DNA of 64,000 bases from Gemmobacter nectariphilus (GCA_020721445.1 DYMU01000009.1:1-64000), one strand, 5' to 3'; numbered from the stretch's first letter, positions 15,723 to 25,580 are shown. Numbers and translations are program-made. Notes: a model not told the origin generated them from the letters alone.

Positions 15723-17402
15723 TTACAGGGTGGCTGCTTCGGCTTGGGCGGATGCCTTCGGTGCGTGTTTCCGGTTCTTGCGACGGTCGCGCAACTGCAC
15801 CCAGCAATCCCGAACGGCCTTGACCTCTGACGCTGACATGCCGAGGCCTTCACCCAAAAGGATCGGGTCCGAATAGTCCAGCGCGGCTTCCACGCCACTC
15901 TTGCGCAAGATGCCGTCCAGCTTCTTTTCGTCAATCGCTGCGGCCGCATCCAATGGGATCGGCAGTTCCTCAGCCTCACGCGGCTCAAGCTCCAGAACAC
16001 CGCCACCGTAGCTGCGCCCGCAGACCTCTGCCCACGCGAATGTCAACGAGTTGCAGAAGGCCGCTGCCATTGTCTGGGCCGACAGTTCGCGCCGGAACCT
16101 GACCCTGTGGATGGTGTCGGTCGATGTTGCCCGCGCCTCGTTTGCCACCAGCAAGGGTGCATCGTGTATCTGCCGGAACAGGAAGGCATCGGGGACGTAG
16201 ATGGACGGCACGTCATACCAGCGCTTGCGGATGCTGCACTTGTATCCGGTGTGGACGCCAGCCTGCTCGCCCTGCTGGATGTAGCGCACCAGCGCGCCCG
16301 AAAGCTCCTCCTCCGGCACCCCGTTCAGGTCGATCAGGACCGATGGGTGTTTGTCGCTGTGGACGCTGAAATCCTTCTTGTCGAAGCAGATCGACCGTAG
16401 CGACGATGTGCGGCCCACGAGGGGCTGGGAAAACCCGTTGAGGCCGACATTCCGCGCCTGTTCCTTGTCGATGACAAAGAAGCTGTTCCGCCCGGTGACA
16501 ATGCCGACTTCGACACTGGCGAGGTCGCCCAGCTTGTGGACGCCTTCGGTGCGATAGGCGCGCTCTAGGCTGGCAAAGGCGCTGTCTGGCAGGAACAGGG
16601 CCGTCCACTTCACATCCTTGCGGGCGTGTTTCTGGGGAACGTGGGCGATTGCATCCGAGAGGGACTGGACCGAGAACAAGCTCTGGGCATCTGCGAACTC
16701 AAGGGTGTGGACCACCGAATGGTCGCCGGGGATGGCGCGCTTGCCCTCTGCCAGCAGCAGCACGACCTCCTGCTGGATGCCTTCAAAGACCAGTTGCTGG
16801 AATGTGACCAGCACAACGTGGTCGAACATCTGCGTGATGCGTTCGCGCAGTTCCGCCGCATACTTGACCTGCAAAAGTTCGGCTGGAATGACCATTGCCA
16901 GACGCCCGCCGGGGCGCAGCAGTTCGATGGATAGCTGGACGAATGCCGCCCAGGCGTTTGCGAGCTTGTTGGGCCGATACCCGTGCTTGCGGAGGTGGCC
17001 GAAAGCTGTCTCGCGGCTGTCTGCATCGAAGTGCTGGAACCGGATGAAGGGCGGGTTGCCCACCACCACATCGAAGTCCCGGGGCAGCTTTCGGTATGCT
17101 GCAAAGAAGTCCTCGTTGCGCCACGTCACATCAATCGACCGCATTTCTGCGGCGCGGGTGCGGGCCTTGGCAAATTCGCCGCTGTCCAGTTCAACCGCCG
17201 TGACCCGAACGCCACCCGACTTTCCTGCGGCTTCGTTCAATGCTGCGAGGAAGTTCCCATCGCCAACGCTGGGCTCCAAGACCTTTTCCTGACCATCCCG
17301 GAGTGCCCATTCGCACAGGTAACGGGCCAGCGCGACCGGGGTGTAGTATCCCCCCCGGAGCTTCTGGCTGGTCGGTTCGATCTTGTTGGTTACGAAGTTC
17401 AT
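15723..17402 (-). CDS. Type II DNA N6-adenine methyltransferase
   Basis: Protein of 559 residues. The order is an X-like motif (KLRGGYYTP at about 14-22), motif I (VLEPSVGDGNF, AdoMet binding), motif IV NPPF at 116-119 (catalytic), then a large C-terminal target-recognition region. This is the gamma-class layout seen in M.TaqI, Eco57I and PstI relatives. NPPF marks it as an adenine-N6 enzyme. It protects host DNA from the nuclease encoded just upstream and co-directional. The start is the ATG at 17402; extra upstream codons are not supported. Recognition sequence unknown. Confidence 0.9.
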   Translation of the reverse strand: MNFVTNKIEPTSQKLRGGYYTPVALARYLCEWALRDGQEKVLEPSVGDGNFLAALNEAAGKSGGVRVTAVELDSGEFAKARTRAAEMRSIDVTWRNEDFFAAYRKLPRDFDVVVGNPPFIRFQHFDADSRETAFGHLRKHGYRPNKLANAWAAFVQLSIELLRPGGRLAMVIPAELLQVKYAAELRERITQMFDHVVLVTFQQLVFEGIQQEVVLLLAEGKRAIPGDHSVVHTLEFADAQSLFSVQSLSDAIAHVPQKHARKDVKWTALFLPDSAFASLERAYRTEGVHKLGDLASVEVGIVTGRNSFFVIDKEQARNVGLNGFSQPLVGRTSSLRSICFDKKDFSVHSDKHPSVLIDLNGVPEEELSGALVRYIQQGEQAGVHTGYKCSIRKRWYDVPSIYVPDAFLFRQIHDAPLLVANEARATSTDTIHRVRFRRELSAQTMAAAFCNSLTFAWAEVCGRSYGGGVLELEPREAEELPIPLDAAAAIDEKKLDGILRKSGVEAALDYSDPILLGEGLGMSASEVKAVRDCWVQLRDRRKNRKHAPKASAQAEAATL

Positions 17403-17463
17403 GGGGTCATTCTGATCTGGAACATTTGAAGAACATCTTAACGGATGCCCGGGGATAAGTCTA

Positions 17464-18198
17464 TCAATCGTCGTGTGGCGGCAGGCCCTGATACCTCTTG
17501 GTGTAGGCGTCATAGATGCGGGTGTTGACGTTCTCTAGGCGGATGGGCGAGTCAGGGCCGGGCACGTCAGGGTCGAGGGTGCCTGTCACTGGGTCCCAGA
17601 CGATGAAGGCAATGGCTTCGGCCAAGTGGTCTTGGTCCAGCACATCGTTCCGGGACCCGAGGCGCTCCAAAGTGCGAACCAAGTCGCGGGCCTGCTTCTG
17701 CATCAGCGCGGGGCGGGGAACGGCAACGACAAGGACGGTCACGCAGTAGGGGAACCGGGTGTGGATGGTCGCTGACTCGGTGCTGACATCGTTGACCATG
17801 TTCTGCCAGTTCTTCCCGATGCTCTTGGCATCGTTCAGGGTCTTGCTGTCGAGGACAACGCGCGGGCCGTCAGGCCGGTATGCAGCATCAAAGTTCTGCG
17901 GGCGGATGCCGCCAATGATCCGGGCTCCGCCGACTTCCACGCAGTTCGGCTGCGGGGGTAGCAGGCTCGTTCCTGCGGTGATCTCGACAACGGGTATGCC
18001 GCCCAGCATGTCCGCAAGAGCGCGACCGAAGGCCATGTCAAAGACCTTGCCGAAGTCCATCCCCTGCTTTTTGTCGAAGCAGTTGGCAGCCTTCACAGCA
18101 CCGTTCGATCCCGCCGTGCCAAGCCATATCGCGCCCCACGCTTGCAGATCGGCCTGCGACGGCACGATGGTCGGCATGTGATCGGCAAGTGCTGGCAT
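17464..18198 (-). CDS. Putative type II restriction endonuclease of the PD-(D/E)XK type
   Basis: Protein of 244 residues preceding the methyltransferase on the same strand. A plausible catalytic core is D104 and/or PD at 109-110 with DSK at 117-119 (RVVLDSKTLND), matching PD-(D/E)XK with Asp replacing Glu. The ATG at 18198 has GGGGGAGAG seven bases upstream. I do not recognise its specificity family, and it does not look like PaeR7I. The identification rests on the motif and the neighbour. It would act as an anti-phage and addiction module keeping the element in the genome. Confidence 0.75.
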   Translation of the reverse strand: MPALADHMPTIVPSQADLQAWGAIWLGTAGSNGAVKAANCFDKKQGMDFGKVFDMAFGRALADMLGGIPVVEITAGTSLLPPQPNCVEVGGARIIGGIRPQNFDAAYRPDGPRVVLDSKTLNDAKSIGKNWQNMVNDVSTESATIHTRFPYCVTVLVVAVPRPALMQKQARDLVRTLERLGSRNDVLDQDHLAEAIAFIVWDPVTGTLDPDVPGPDSPIRLENVNTRIYDAYTKRYQGLPPHDD

Positions 18199-18250
18199 GA
18201 AATGACTCTCCCCCGGTGATTCACGGCTTTTCACCAGTTATGGAGGATCG

Positions 18251-18266
18251 GGTGCAAAAATGCACC
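18251..18266. promoter_or_regulatory. Palindrome upstream of the restriction gene
   Basis: GGTGCA-AAAA-TGCACC, two perfect 6-bp arms, 52 bp before the endonuclease start codon. It could be the operator of the R-M pair. No controller (C) protein gene is visible in the element, so the binder is unknown. Confidence 0.45.
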
Positions 18267-18300
18267 AAATATTGTGTCCGGGGCGCGACTATCTCGCCTT

Positions 18301-18319
18301 GGGGTAACGGCGGGGTAAC
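18301..18319 (+). repeat. Right arm-type integrase site (two GGGGTAAC repeats)
   Basis: Exact inverted copy of the 19 bp at 5748-5766. A further single GTTACCCC is at 18474-18481, close to the right core. The arrangement mirrors arm sites on both sides of a lambda-type attP. Confidence 0.72.
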
Positions 18320-18369
18320 TGAGCCTTGCCGCCCCGCGCCACCCAACCGCTTGATTTTCTGAGGATTTA

Positions 18370-18444
18370 TGGTGCTGTGAGAGAGGATTGAACTCTCGAC
18401 CTCACCCTTACCAAGGGTGTGCTCTACCACTGAGCTACCACAGC
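18370..18444 (-). tRNA. Complete tRNA-Thr(GGT) carried by the element
   Basis: 75 bases including the encoded CCA. Acceptor GCTGTGG/TCACAGC, D arm GCTC/GAGC, anticodon stem CACCC/GGGTG with loop TTGGTAA (anticodon GGT), T stem GAGAG/CTCTC. It lies inside the element, between the two halves of the broken host tRNA-Thr. Compared with the rejoined host tRNA it differs at six positions, all as three compensated base pairs, so it is a functional relative and not a copy made by recombination. It supplies the decoding function lost by insertion. Confidence 0.93.
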
Positions 18445-18459
18445 CGCCTTTTTCCCAGA

Positions 18460-18488
18460 TAGCTACCCCGGGCGTTACCCCGTGTCAA
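18460..18488 (-). promoter_or_regulatory. Promoter-like sequence of the element's tRNA-Thr
   Basis: On the minus strand TTGACA (18483-18488), 17 bases, then TAGCTA (18460-18465), ending 15 bases before the tRNA 5' end. The -35 box is perfect; the -10 is poor against TATAAT but alphaproteobacterial -10 boxes are loose. Transcription from the host tRNA promoter further right is an alternative. Confidence 0.55.
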
Positions 18489-18540
18489 GCGGGCTCTGGA
18501 AAAGCCCTTTAGTTTCTGGCCCCTAGCAGCTCAGAGCTTC

Positions 18541-18580
<40 letters not shown>

Positions 18581-18681
18581 GCCGGGCACTGGGGCGTGTG
18601 CCGTTCAGTGCGTCGGGGGCTGATTAGTCGCAAACGACCCCCTGCGCAAGCCCCTTTTCGGGCGATGTCTGGACCCGGCGC

Positions 18682-18897
18682 ATGGGCTGCGCTATGACGG
18701 CGACAATGACAGATAAAACCGACAAATCCCCAGGTGAAAAGGCCCCGGATCGGCGCGCGGCACAGCGTGAGGCGCGACTGAAGCTGGCGTTGAAGGCCAA
18801 TATGGCACGGCGCAAGGCGCAGGCCAAGGCACGGGGAACGGACGAAAATCCGTCGGGGGCAGGGTCAGAGCAGTCCTCTGGCACCAAGAAAGTATAG
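18682..18897 (+). CDS. Small basic protein upstream of murA
   Basis: Up to 71 residues (ATGs at 18682, 18694 and 18706; no ribosome site decides). It is highly charged with an Arg/Lys/Ala-rich helix (RRAAQREARLKLALKANMARRKAQAKARG). Similar short reading frames precede murA in Rhodobacterales as I recall. It is probably real, function unknown. It ends nine bases before murA and likely shares its promoter. Confidence 0.6.
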   Translation: MGCAMTATMTDKTDKSPGEKAPDRRAAQREARLKLALKANMARRKAQAKARGTDENPSGAGSEQSSGTKKV

Positions 18898-18906
18898 GAC
18901 ACGGGC

Positions 18907-20178
18907 ATGGATTCGATTCTGGTCAAGGGCAATGGCGCGCTGAATGGTGTGATCCCGATCGCGGGGGCCAAGAACGCCTGCCTGACGCTGATGCCCGCCA
19001 CTCTGTTAAGCGAAGAGCCGTTGACCCTGACCAATGCGCCGCGCCTGTCGGACATTCGCACCATGACCCAACTGCTGGAGTCGCTGGGGGCCGAGGTGGC
19101 AAGCCTGCAAGATGGGCTGGTACTGGCGCTGTCGAGCCACGGGATCAGCAATCACACCGCCGACTATGACATCGTGCGCAAGATGCGGGCCTCGATCCTG
19201 GTGCTGGGGCCGATGCTGGCGCGCGATGGCCATGCCATTGTCTCGCTGCCCGGGGGGTGTGCGATTGGCGCGCGCCCGGTCGATCTGCACCTCAAGGCGC
19301 TGGAGGCGATGGGGGCCGAGTTGGACCTGCGTGACGGGTATGTGCATGCCAAGGCCACGGGCGGGCGGTTGCGTGGCGCGGTGTTTGACTTCCCCTTTGT
19401 CTCGGTCGGGGCCACCGAAAACGCGCTGATGGCGGCGACCCTTGCCAAGGGCACCATGGTGCTGAAAAACGCCGCGCGTGAGCCCGAGATTGTCGATCTG
19501 GCGCGCTGCCTGCGCAAGATGGGCGCGCAGATCGACGGCGAAGGCACCGCCACGATCACCATTCAGGGCGTGGACCGCCTGCACGGTGCGACGCATCCGG
19601 TTGTGACCGACCGGATCGAACTTGGCACCTACATGCTGGTGCCCGCGATTTGCGGCGGCGAGGTTGAATGTCTGGGCGGCACGCTGGAACTGGTGGGGGC
19701 ATTTGCCGAAAAGCTGGATCAGGCCGGGGTTTCGGTCACGCAGACCGAGCGTGGCCTTAAAGTCAGCCGGAAAAATGGCCGGGTGTCGGCGGTCAATGTG
19801 ACGACCGAGCCTTTCCCCGGCTTCCCCACCGATCTGCAAGCGCAGATGATGGCGCTTTTGTGCACCGCCGACGGGGTTTCGGTGCTGGAAGAAAGGATTT
19901 TCGAAAACCGCTTCATGCACGCGCCCGAACTGATCCGCATGGGGGCAAAGATCGACGTGCATGGCGGGGTTGCCACCGTGACCGGGGTCAAAAAGCTGAA
20001 AGGTGCGCCGGTGATGGCCACCGATCTGCGGGCATCCGTCAGCCTGATCCTGGCAGGGCTTGCGGCCGAAGGGGAAACCGTGGTCAGCCGGGTCTATCAT
20101 CTTGACCGCGGCTATGAGCGGGTGGAAGAAAAGCTGTCGGCCTGTGGCGCAAAAATCGAACGGATCAGGGATCGCTGA
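18907..20178 (+). CDS. murA: UDP-N-acetylglucosamine 1-carboxyvinyltransferase
   Basis: Transfers enolpyruvate from PEP to UDP-GlcNAc, the first committed step of peptidoglycan synthesis, in the cytoplasm. 423 residues, the family's usual length. It has Lys22 in AGAKNACL and the loop [15 protein letters not shown] with the catalytic cysteine that fosfomycin attacks. The end motif [13 protein letters not shown] is typical. It is followed without a gap by a DUF2948 gene. Confidence 0.97.
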   Translation: MDSILVKGNGALNGVIPIAGAKNACLTLMPATLLSEEPLTLTNAPRLSDIRTMTQLLESLGAEVASLQDGLVLALSSHGISNHTADYDIVRKMRASILVLGPMLARDGHAIVSLPGGCAIGARPVDLHLKALEAMGAELDLRDGYVHAKATGGRLRGAVFDFPFVSVGATENALMAATLAKGTMVLKNAAREPEIVDLARCLRKMGAQIDGEGTATITIQGVDRLHGATHPVVTDRIELGTYMLVPAICGGEVECLGGTLELVGAFAEKLDQAGVSVTQTERGLKVSRKNGRVSAVNVTTEPFPGFPTDLQAQMMALLCTADGVSVLEERIFENRFMHAPELIRMGAKIDVHGGVATVTGVKKLKGAPVMATDLRASVSLILAGLAAEGETVVSRVYHLDRGYERVEEKLSACGAKIERIRDR

Positions 20179-20651
20179 TGACGGATGCGCGGTTTGAAGA
20201 TGGCGACGAGGCCCCGCTGCGCCTGATCGCGCAAGAGCCGGACGATGTGCCGGTGCTGGCGGCGCTGCTGCAAGACGCGGTTTTTCCGATCACCGAGATG
20301 CGCTTTGACCGCAAGGCGCGGCGCTTTGCGATGCTGGTCAACCGCTTTCGCTGGGAAGACCGCGCCGGGGCCGAGGCGGCAAAGCGCCCGTATGAACGGG
20401 TGCGCAGCCTTCTGGTGATTGACGACGTGCTGCACCTGCGCAGCCATGGCATTGACCGTGCCGACCGTGACACCGTGCTGTCGCTGCTGACGCTGAGCTT
20501 TGCGCCGGGTCCCGATGGCACCGGCACCCTAACGCTGACGCTGGCGGGCGATGGCGCGATTGCGGTCGAGGTCGAAGCGGTGAACCTGCGGCTGGAGGAT
20601 GTGACCCGTCCTTACGTCGCCCCGTCGCGCAAAGTGCCGGATCACGGCTAG
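20178..20651 (+). CDS. DUF2948 family protein
   Basis: Protein of 157 residues with the family start LRLIAQEPDDVPVLAALLQDAVF and the segment FAMLVNRFRWED. It is found next to murA in many alphaproteobacteria; no function is known. The ATG overlaps the murA stop (TGATG), so it is co-translated with murA. Confidence 0.88.
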   Translation: MTDARFEDGDEAPLRLIAQEPDDVPVLAALLQDAVFPITEMRFDRKARRFAMLVNRFRWEDRAGAEAAKRPYERVRSLLVIDDVLHLRSHGIDRADRDTVLSLLTLSFAPGPDGTGTLTLTLAGDGAIAVEVEAVNLRLEDVTRPYVAPSRKVPDHG

Positions 20652-20658
20652 GCCGCAG

Positions 20659-21033
20659 CTAGCCGTTGCGCCCGGCGCGCGCCTGACGCCGCTGGTGGGC
20701 GCGAAACAGCCGGGGCGCCAGAACCCGTTCATAGATGCCATCGGCCAGCCAGCCCACGCCCGGCAGGCCGGTCAGCCAGGCCAGCCAGCGCAGGTGCGGC
20801 AGTTGCTGCCACAGCGCACGAAAGGCGGCAAGGCCCGAAAGCACCTGACCCTGATGCCAGACATGCAGCCGCATCGCCGCCTGATCGGCGGTCAGCCCCC
20901 AATCTTCGGCGCGCTCCAGCGCATCAAAGCGGATGGGCAGCCCATCGCGCAGCGCGCGGCGCTGATAGGCGGTGATTTCAGCCCGACAGATCGGGCAGGT
21001 GTCATTGTAAAGGACGCGGGTTTCTTCGGTCAT
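20659..21033 (-). CDS. Thiol-disulfide oxidoreductase of the DCC family (DUF393)
   Basis: Protein of 124 residues with VLYNDTCPICRAEI near the N-terminus: the DCC signature (Asp, Cys-x-x-Cys) of this thioredoxin-like family. It is cytoplasmic as far as can be seen. The substrate is unknown. It converges with the DUF2948 gene, leaving only seven bases between them. Confidence 0.88.
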   Translation of the reverse strand: MTEETRVLYNDTCPICRAEITAYQRRALRDGLPIRFDALERAEDWGLTADQAAMRLHVWHQGQVLSGLAAFRALWQQLPHLRWLAWLTGLPGVGWLADGIYERVLAPRLFRAHQRRQARAGRNG

Positions 21034-21091
21034 CTAAGAAAGATAGCGCTGCTCCAAGGAACAGCCAGAGCACGGACCTTGCGGCCCTGCG

Positions 21092-22735
21092 TCACACCAG
21101 CCGCGCGCCTTCGATCGCTGCGCGAATGAAATCGGCAAAAAGCGGGTGCGGGGCGAAGGGCTTTGACTTCAGCTCCGGGTGGAACTGCACGCCGATGAAC
21201 CACGGGTGATCCTTCACTTCGACAATCTCGGGCAGGCGGCCGTCGGGCGACATGCCGGAAAACATCAGGCCGCATTTTTCCAACTGCTCACGGTATTGGA
21301 TGTCCACCTCATAGCGGTGGCGGTGGCGCTCTTCGATGCTGGTCGCGCCGTAAACCTGGGCCACCTTTGACCCCGGCGTCAGCGTGGCGGTATATGCCCC
21401 AAGGCGCATGGTGCCGCCCTTGTCGTCGCCCGCCTTGCGGCGCACGGTGTGGTTGCCCTGCACCCATTCCTTCAGGTGATAGACCACCGGGGTAAAGCGG
21501 CGGTCGCCGGATTCGTGGTCAAACTCTTCTGACCCGGCGTTCTTCAGGCCCACAAGGTTGCGGGCGGATTCGATGACCGCCATCTGCATGCCCAGACAGA
21601 TGCCCAGATAGGGGATTTTCTTTTCGCGCGCGAATTGCGCCGCCTTGATCTTGCCTTCGGTGCCGCGCTCGCCAAAGCCGCCGGGCACAAGGATAGCGTT
21701 GAAATTCTGCAAGTAAGGCGCCGGGTCTTCGCGTTCAAAGATCTCGGCGTCGATCCATTCGGCCTTGACGCGGGTGCGGTTGGCCATGCCGCCATGGGTC
21801 AGCGCCTCGGCGATGGATTTGTAGGCGTCTTCCAACTGGGTGTATTTGCCGACGATGGCGACGCGCACGACGCCCTCGGCATGGTTGATGCGGTCCATCA
21901 CATCTTCCCAGCGCGCAAGGTTGGGCTTGGGCGCGGGCGAGATGCCGAAGGCATCCAGCACCGCCTGATCAAGGCCCGCCTGATGATAGGCCAGCGGGGC
22001 CTGATAGATGGTTTTCAGATCATAGGCCGGGATCACGTGTTCCTTGGGCACATTGCAAAACAGCGAGATCTTTTCGCGTTCCTTGTCCGGGATCGGGTGT
22101 TCGGACCGGCAGACCAGCACATCGGGGGCAAGGCCGATGGATTGCAGTTCCTTGACCGAGTGCTGGGTGGGCTTGGTTTTGAGTTCACCGCTGGCCGCAA
22201 GGTAGGGCAGCAGGGTCAGGTGCATCAGGATCGACTGGCCACGCGGCCGTTCATGAATGAACTGGCGGATCGCTTCAAAGAACGGCAGGCCTTCGATATC
22301 GCCGACGGTGCCGCCGATTTCACACAGCATGAAATCCACCTCATCGGCGCCGATGCGCAGGAAGTCCTTGATTTCATTGGTGACGTGGGGGATGACCTGA
22401 ATGGTCTTGCCCAAGTAATCGCCCCGGCGTTCCTTTTCCAGCACGTTGGAATATATCCGGCCCGACGAGATGCTGTCGGTGGCGCGCGCATGCACGCCGG
22501 TAAAGCGTTCGTAATGTCCAAGGTCAAGGTCGGTTTCGGCGCCATCGTCGGTGACAAACACCTCGCCATGTTCGAAGGGCGACATCGTGCCGGGGTCGAC
22601 GTTCAGATAGGGGTCAAGCTTGCGCAGGCGGACGGTATAGCCACGGGCCTGCAACAGCGCGCCAAGGGCGGCCGAGGCAAGGCCCTTGCCCAAGGATGAC
22701 ACGACACCGCCGGTGATAAAGATATAGCGCGCCAT
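21092..22735 (-). CDS. pyrG: CTP synthase
   Basis: Makes CTP from UTP, ATP and glutamine. 547 residues. The N-terminal amidoligase domain starts [21 protein letters not shown] with the nucleotide-binding loop. The C-terminal glutamine amidotransferase domain has the nucleophile in [10 protein letters not shown] and the His-Glu pair in [11 protein letters not shown]. It is monocistronic or shares transcription with secG upstream (146 bp gap). Confidence 0.98.
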   Translation of the reverse strand: MARYIFITGGVVSSLGKGLASAALGALLQARGYTVRLRKLDPYLNVDPGTMSPFEHGEVFVTDDGAETDLDLGHYERFTGVHARATDSISSGRIYSNVLEKERRGDYLGKTIQVIPHVTNEIKDFLRIGADEVDFMLCEIGGTVGDIEGLPFFEAIRQFIHERPRGQSILMHLTLLPYLAASGELKTKPTQHSVKELQSIGLAPDVLVCRSEHPIPDKEREKISLFCNVPKEHVIPAYDLKTIYQAPLAYHQAGLDQAVLDAFGISPAPKPNLARWEDVMDRINHAEGVVRVAIVGKYTQLEDAYKSIAEALTHGGMANRTRVKAEWIDAEIFEREDPAPYLQNFNAILVPGGFGERGTEGKIKAAQFAREKKIPYLGICLGMQMAVIESARNLVGLKNAGSEEFDHESGDRRFTPVVYHLKEWVQGNHTVRRKAGDDKGGTMRLGAYTATLTPGSKVAQVYGATSIEERHRHRYEVDIQYREQLEKCGLMFSGMSPDGRLPEIVEVKDHPWFIGVQFHPELKSKPFAPHPLFADFIRAAIEGARLV

Positions 22736-22880
22736 CTGCGGCCCCCGTAGTTTGATCGTCGCGATTCGACGCGTGGGAATCGCAGCACCACGGGACCGAT
22801 GCCTTACCCTAGGCCGCAGGTCTTTGCAACAGCACCCCCAGATGCTGTTTTTCGTGAAGAAGCCACGACAAGAGGTGGTA

Positions 22881-23240
22881 TCAGTTTTCGGCTTTCGGCG
22901 GGGTCAGCGGCGCATTCATCGGGGCCGGCGGCAACAGATCGCTGCCCAGCGTCGGAACGGCCGGTTCCTCGGCCGCCGGTGCGGGTGCGCCGATCTGGTC
23001 GATCACCGACCCCGAGCCTGCCTTTTGCGCGGCCAGAATGGTCAGCGTGATTGAGGTGCCGATGAACAGAATGGCGAACAGCCAGGTCAGCTTGCCCAAG
23101 GCGGTTGCCGCCGCACGGCCCGACATCGCGCCGCCGCCGCCACCCATGCCCAGACCGCCACCTTCGGAGCGCTGCAACAGCACCACGCCGATCAGAAGAA
23201 GGGCAAGGACAAGGTGGACGGTAAGAATGACGTTTTCCAT
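22881..23240 (-). CDS. secG: Preprotein translocase subunit SecG
   Basis: Membrane protein of 119 residues with two helices (about 4-22 and 54-74), the conserved [22 protein letters not shown] turn and [13 protein letters not shown]. It assists the SecYEG channel. The C-terminal tail is rich in Ala, Pro and Glu. The secG-pyrG order is common in alphaproteobacteria. Confidence 0.93.
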   Translation of the reverse strand: MENVILTVHLVLALLLIGVVLLQRSEGGGLGMGGGGGAMSGRAAATALGKLTWLFAILFIGTSITLTILAAQKAGSGSVIDQIGAPAPAAEEPAVPTLGSDLLPPAPMNAPLTPPKAEN

Positions 23241-23326
23241 GGGCGTTCCCGAAGCTGACGGGTCTATCTAGGCGCAAGGGGGGTTGCGCGCAACCCCTTC
23301 GGTCAGCGGCGGCGGACAGGGCGGAT

Positions 23327-23358
23327 GCCTCCGGCGGAAGTATTTGGGCAAGCAGCAA
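23327..23358 (+). repeat. Dispersed intergenic motif, copy 1
   Basis: GCCTCCGGCGG hairpin followed by AAGTATTTGGGCAAGCAGCAAG. The same theme (GC hairpin, then GTATTT, CCAAGA or GCA, and an A-rich tail) recurs at 30894, 30964, 38208, 41190 and 47621. Confidence 0.5.
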
Positions 23359-23371
23359 GCCATGCGAGGCG

Positions 23372-23767
23372 CTATCCCTCGATTTCGTCCACCGAGGCCT
23401 GGCCGGAAAGTTTCTGACGCAGGATGCTCCACGACAGGCCGATGCCAAGGATCAGCGACAACACGACAATGCCCAGCCACAAGTTCAGCGACGGGTTGGT
23501 CAGGGTCAGCACGCCCCAATCGGTCAGCACCCACAGGCCGGCCCCGAAGATCGCGCCGACAAGGATCACGCCGAACGGCCCGATCGAGCGCAGGGTGGCC
23601 AGCCCGTAGACCATGTAGCCCACCGCCAGCAACAGGCCCAGAAACACCGCCAGCGGCATCTGGTCGGGCCAGGTCGTTTGCACCCAGTGGACATAATTCC
23701 ACCGGGTCGGGTTGTAGGTCAGGCTGAGCAGCAGCAACGCCCCCAGCCAGCGCAGCACGATTCCCAT
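23372..23767 (-). CDS. DUF6524 family membrane protein
   Basis: Protein of 131 residues with four hydrophobic helices (about 3-20, 38-57, 62-84, 96-115). It begins MGIVLRWLGALLLLSLTYNPTRWNYVHW, a conserved start in Rhodobacterales. The ATG at 23767 is chosen because the longer frame begins with unconserved residues. Function unknown. It diverges from purA. Confidence 0.8.
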   Translation of the reverse strand: MGIVLRWLGALLLLSLTYNPTRWNYVHWVQTTWPDQMPLAVFLGLLLAVGYMVYGLATLRSIGPFGVILVGAIFGAGLWVLTDWGVLTLTNPSLNLWLGIVVLSLILGIGLSWSILRQKLSGQASVDEIEG

Positions 23768-23899
23768 GGTATCCTCGTTCCTGTGGCGCCCAAGGGGTGA
23801 CAAAGTCGCGCCCGACTGTCCAGTCCCCTGCATTTCGCTGTTTCCCTTGGCACCTGCGACGTCTATAGCACGAACGGTTCAAAAGCCGAGGAGATCAGC

Positions 23900-25192
23900 A
23901 TGGCCAATGTGGTTGTCGTGGGCGCCCAGTGGGGCGACGAAGGCAAGGGCAAGATCGTGGACTGGCTGTCGGAACGCGCCGACATCGTCGCGCGCTTTCA
24001 GGGCGGCCACAATGCCGGGCACACGCTGGTCATTGATGGCAAGGTCTACAAGCTGTCGCTGCTGCCCAGCGGCATCGTGCGCGGCGGCAAGTTGTCGGTG
24101 ATCGGCAATGGCGTGGTGCTGGACCCGTGGCATCTGGTGATGGAAATCGCCAAGCTGCGCGATCATGGTGTCGAGATTTCGCCGGAAAACCTGCTGGTGG
24201 CCGAAAACGCGCCGCTGATCCTGCCGCTGCATGGCGAACTTGACCGGGCGCGCGAAGGCAGTGTCGGGGTCGCCAAGATCGGCACCACCGGGCGCGGCAT
24301 TGGCCCGGCCTATGAAGACAAGGTCGGGCGTCGGGCCATTCGCGTCGCCGATCTGGCCGATGCCGCCACGCTGGAATTGCGGGTGGACCGGCTGCTGGCG
24401 CATCACGATGCGCTGCGCCGGGGCCTGGGGATGGAGCCTGTGGACCGCGCAGCACTGCTGGCACAGCTGCACGAGATTGCGCCGCAGGTGCTGGCCTATG
24501 CCGCCCCGGTCTGGAAGGTGCTGAACGAGTCGCGCCGCGCCGGCAAGAGGATTTTGTTTGAAGGCGCACAGGGCAGCCTGCTGGACATCGACTTTGGCAC
24601 CTATCCTTTTGTCACCTCGTCCAACGTGATCGCCGGGCAGGCCGCGACCGGCACCGGGCTGGGCCCGACGGCGATTGATTTCGTGCTGGGCATCGTCAAG
24701 GCCTATACCACCCGCGTCGGCGAAGGCCCGTTCCCGGCCGAATTGTTCGATGCCGATGGCGACCGGTTGGGCGCGCGCGGGCACGAGTTTGGCACCGTGA
24801 CCGGGCGCAAGCGGCGCTGCGGCTGGTTTGATGCGGTTCTGGTGCGCCAGACCTGTGCCACCAGCGGCGTGTCGGGCATTGCCCTGACCAAGCTGGATGT
24901 GCTGGACGGCTTCAAGACACTTAAAATCTGCACCGGCTATGATCTGGACGGCACCCGGCTGGATTATCTGCCGATTGCCGCCGACCAACAGGCGCGCTGC
25001 ACGCCGATATATGAGGAAATGGACGGCTGGGATCAGTCCACCTCGGGCGCGCGGTCCTGGGCGCAACTGCCGGGGGCGGCGATCAAATACGTGCGCCGGA
25101 TCGAGGAATTGATCCAATGCCCGGTCGCGCTACTTTCAACCTCACCCGAACGCGACGACACCATCCTGGTGACCGACCCGTTTGCGGATTGA
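23900..25192 (+). CDS. purA: Adenylosuccinate synthase
   Basis: Joins IMP and aspartate with GTP in AMP synthesis. 430 residues. It starts [22 protein letters not shown] (GTP loop, Asp13-type acid and His41 in GGHNAGHT). Motifs [36 protein letters not shown] and [11 protein letters not shown] are all present. Complete and normal. Confidence 0.98.
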   Translation: MANVVVVGAQWGDEGKGKIVDWLSERADIVARFQGGHNAGHTLVIDGKVYKLSLLPSGIVRGGKLSVIGNGVVLDPWHLVMEIAKLRDHGVEISPENLLVAENAPLILPLHGELDRAREGSVGVAKIGTTGRGIGPAYEDKVGRRAIRVADLADAATLELRVDRLLAHHDALRRGLGMEPVDRAALLAQLHEIAPQVLAYAAPVWKVLNESRRAGKRILFEGAQGSLLDIDFGTYPFVTSSNVIAGQAATGTGLGPTAIDFVLGIVKAYTTRVGEGPFPAELFDADGDRLGARGHEFGTVTGRKRRCGWFDAVLVRQTCATSGVSGIALTKLDVLDGFKTLKICTGYDLDGTRLDYLPIAADQQARCTPIYEEMDGWDQSTSGARSWAQLPGAAIKYVRRIEELIQCPVALLSTSPERDDTILVTDPFAD

Positions 25193-25248
25193 GTTCGGGG
25201 TCAAAACCGGGGCAGGCCACGGCCGGCCCCGATAAGGAGGGTGCAGGG

Positions 25249-25497
25249 ATGGCGCTGAGTTACAAGGCTCGTCGGCGCGTGGCGTTGTTGGTGCTGGTGG
25301 TGGGACTGCCGGCTTATGTCGTGCTGGCGGTCACTTTGGTGAACATGATCGAGCGTCCGTCGGTGTTGATGGAACTGGCGATCTATGTCGGTCTTGGCTT
25401 TTTGTGGATGGTGCCGCTGCGCCAAGTGTTTCTGGGCATAGGCCAGCCAGACCCGGACGCCGCCCCGCCTGCGCAAGACACCACCGGCAGGTCATGA
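25249..25497 (+). CDS. DUF2842 family membrane protein
   Basis: Protein of 82 residues with two helices (about 12-32 and 40-62), conserved next to purA in this order. The ATG at 25249 follows AAGGAGG. Function unknown. Confidence 0.85.
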   Translation: MALSYKARRRVALLVLVVGLPAYVVLAVTLVNMIERPSVLMELAIYVGLGFLWMVPLRQVFLGIGQPDPDAAPPAQDTTGRS

Positions 25498-25580
25498 AAA
25501 CAGGCGGGCTGCGGTGCGCAGTTCACCTGTGTTTGGCGCCATGATGGCAGCCTTGACCCCTGGCACATGCGGTTCGTCGG

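Noticed and set aside
5605-18415. Alternative right att site inside the intact tRNA-Thr (core also present at 18405-18415)
   Set aside because: Recombination there would join GCTGTGG with TTGCAGC and CACCC with GGGAG, giving mispaired stems. The 5605/18541 pair restores a fully paired tRNA.
18491-18510. GGGCT/AGCCC hairpin between the broken tRNA half and the intact tRNA
   Set aside because: Only a 5-bp stem with a short T-run. It may stop transcripts from the broken tRNA, but the evidence is too weak for a feature.
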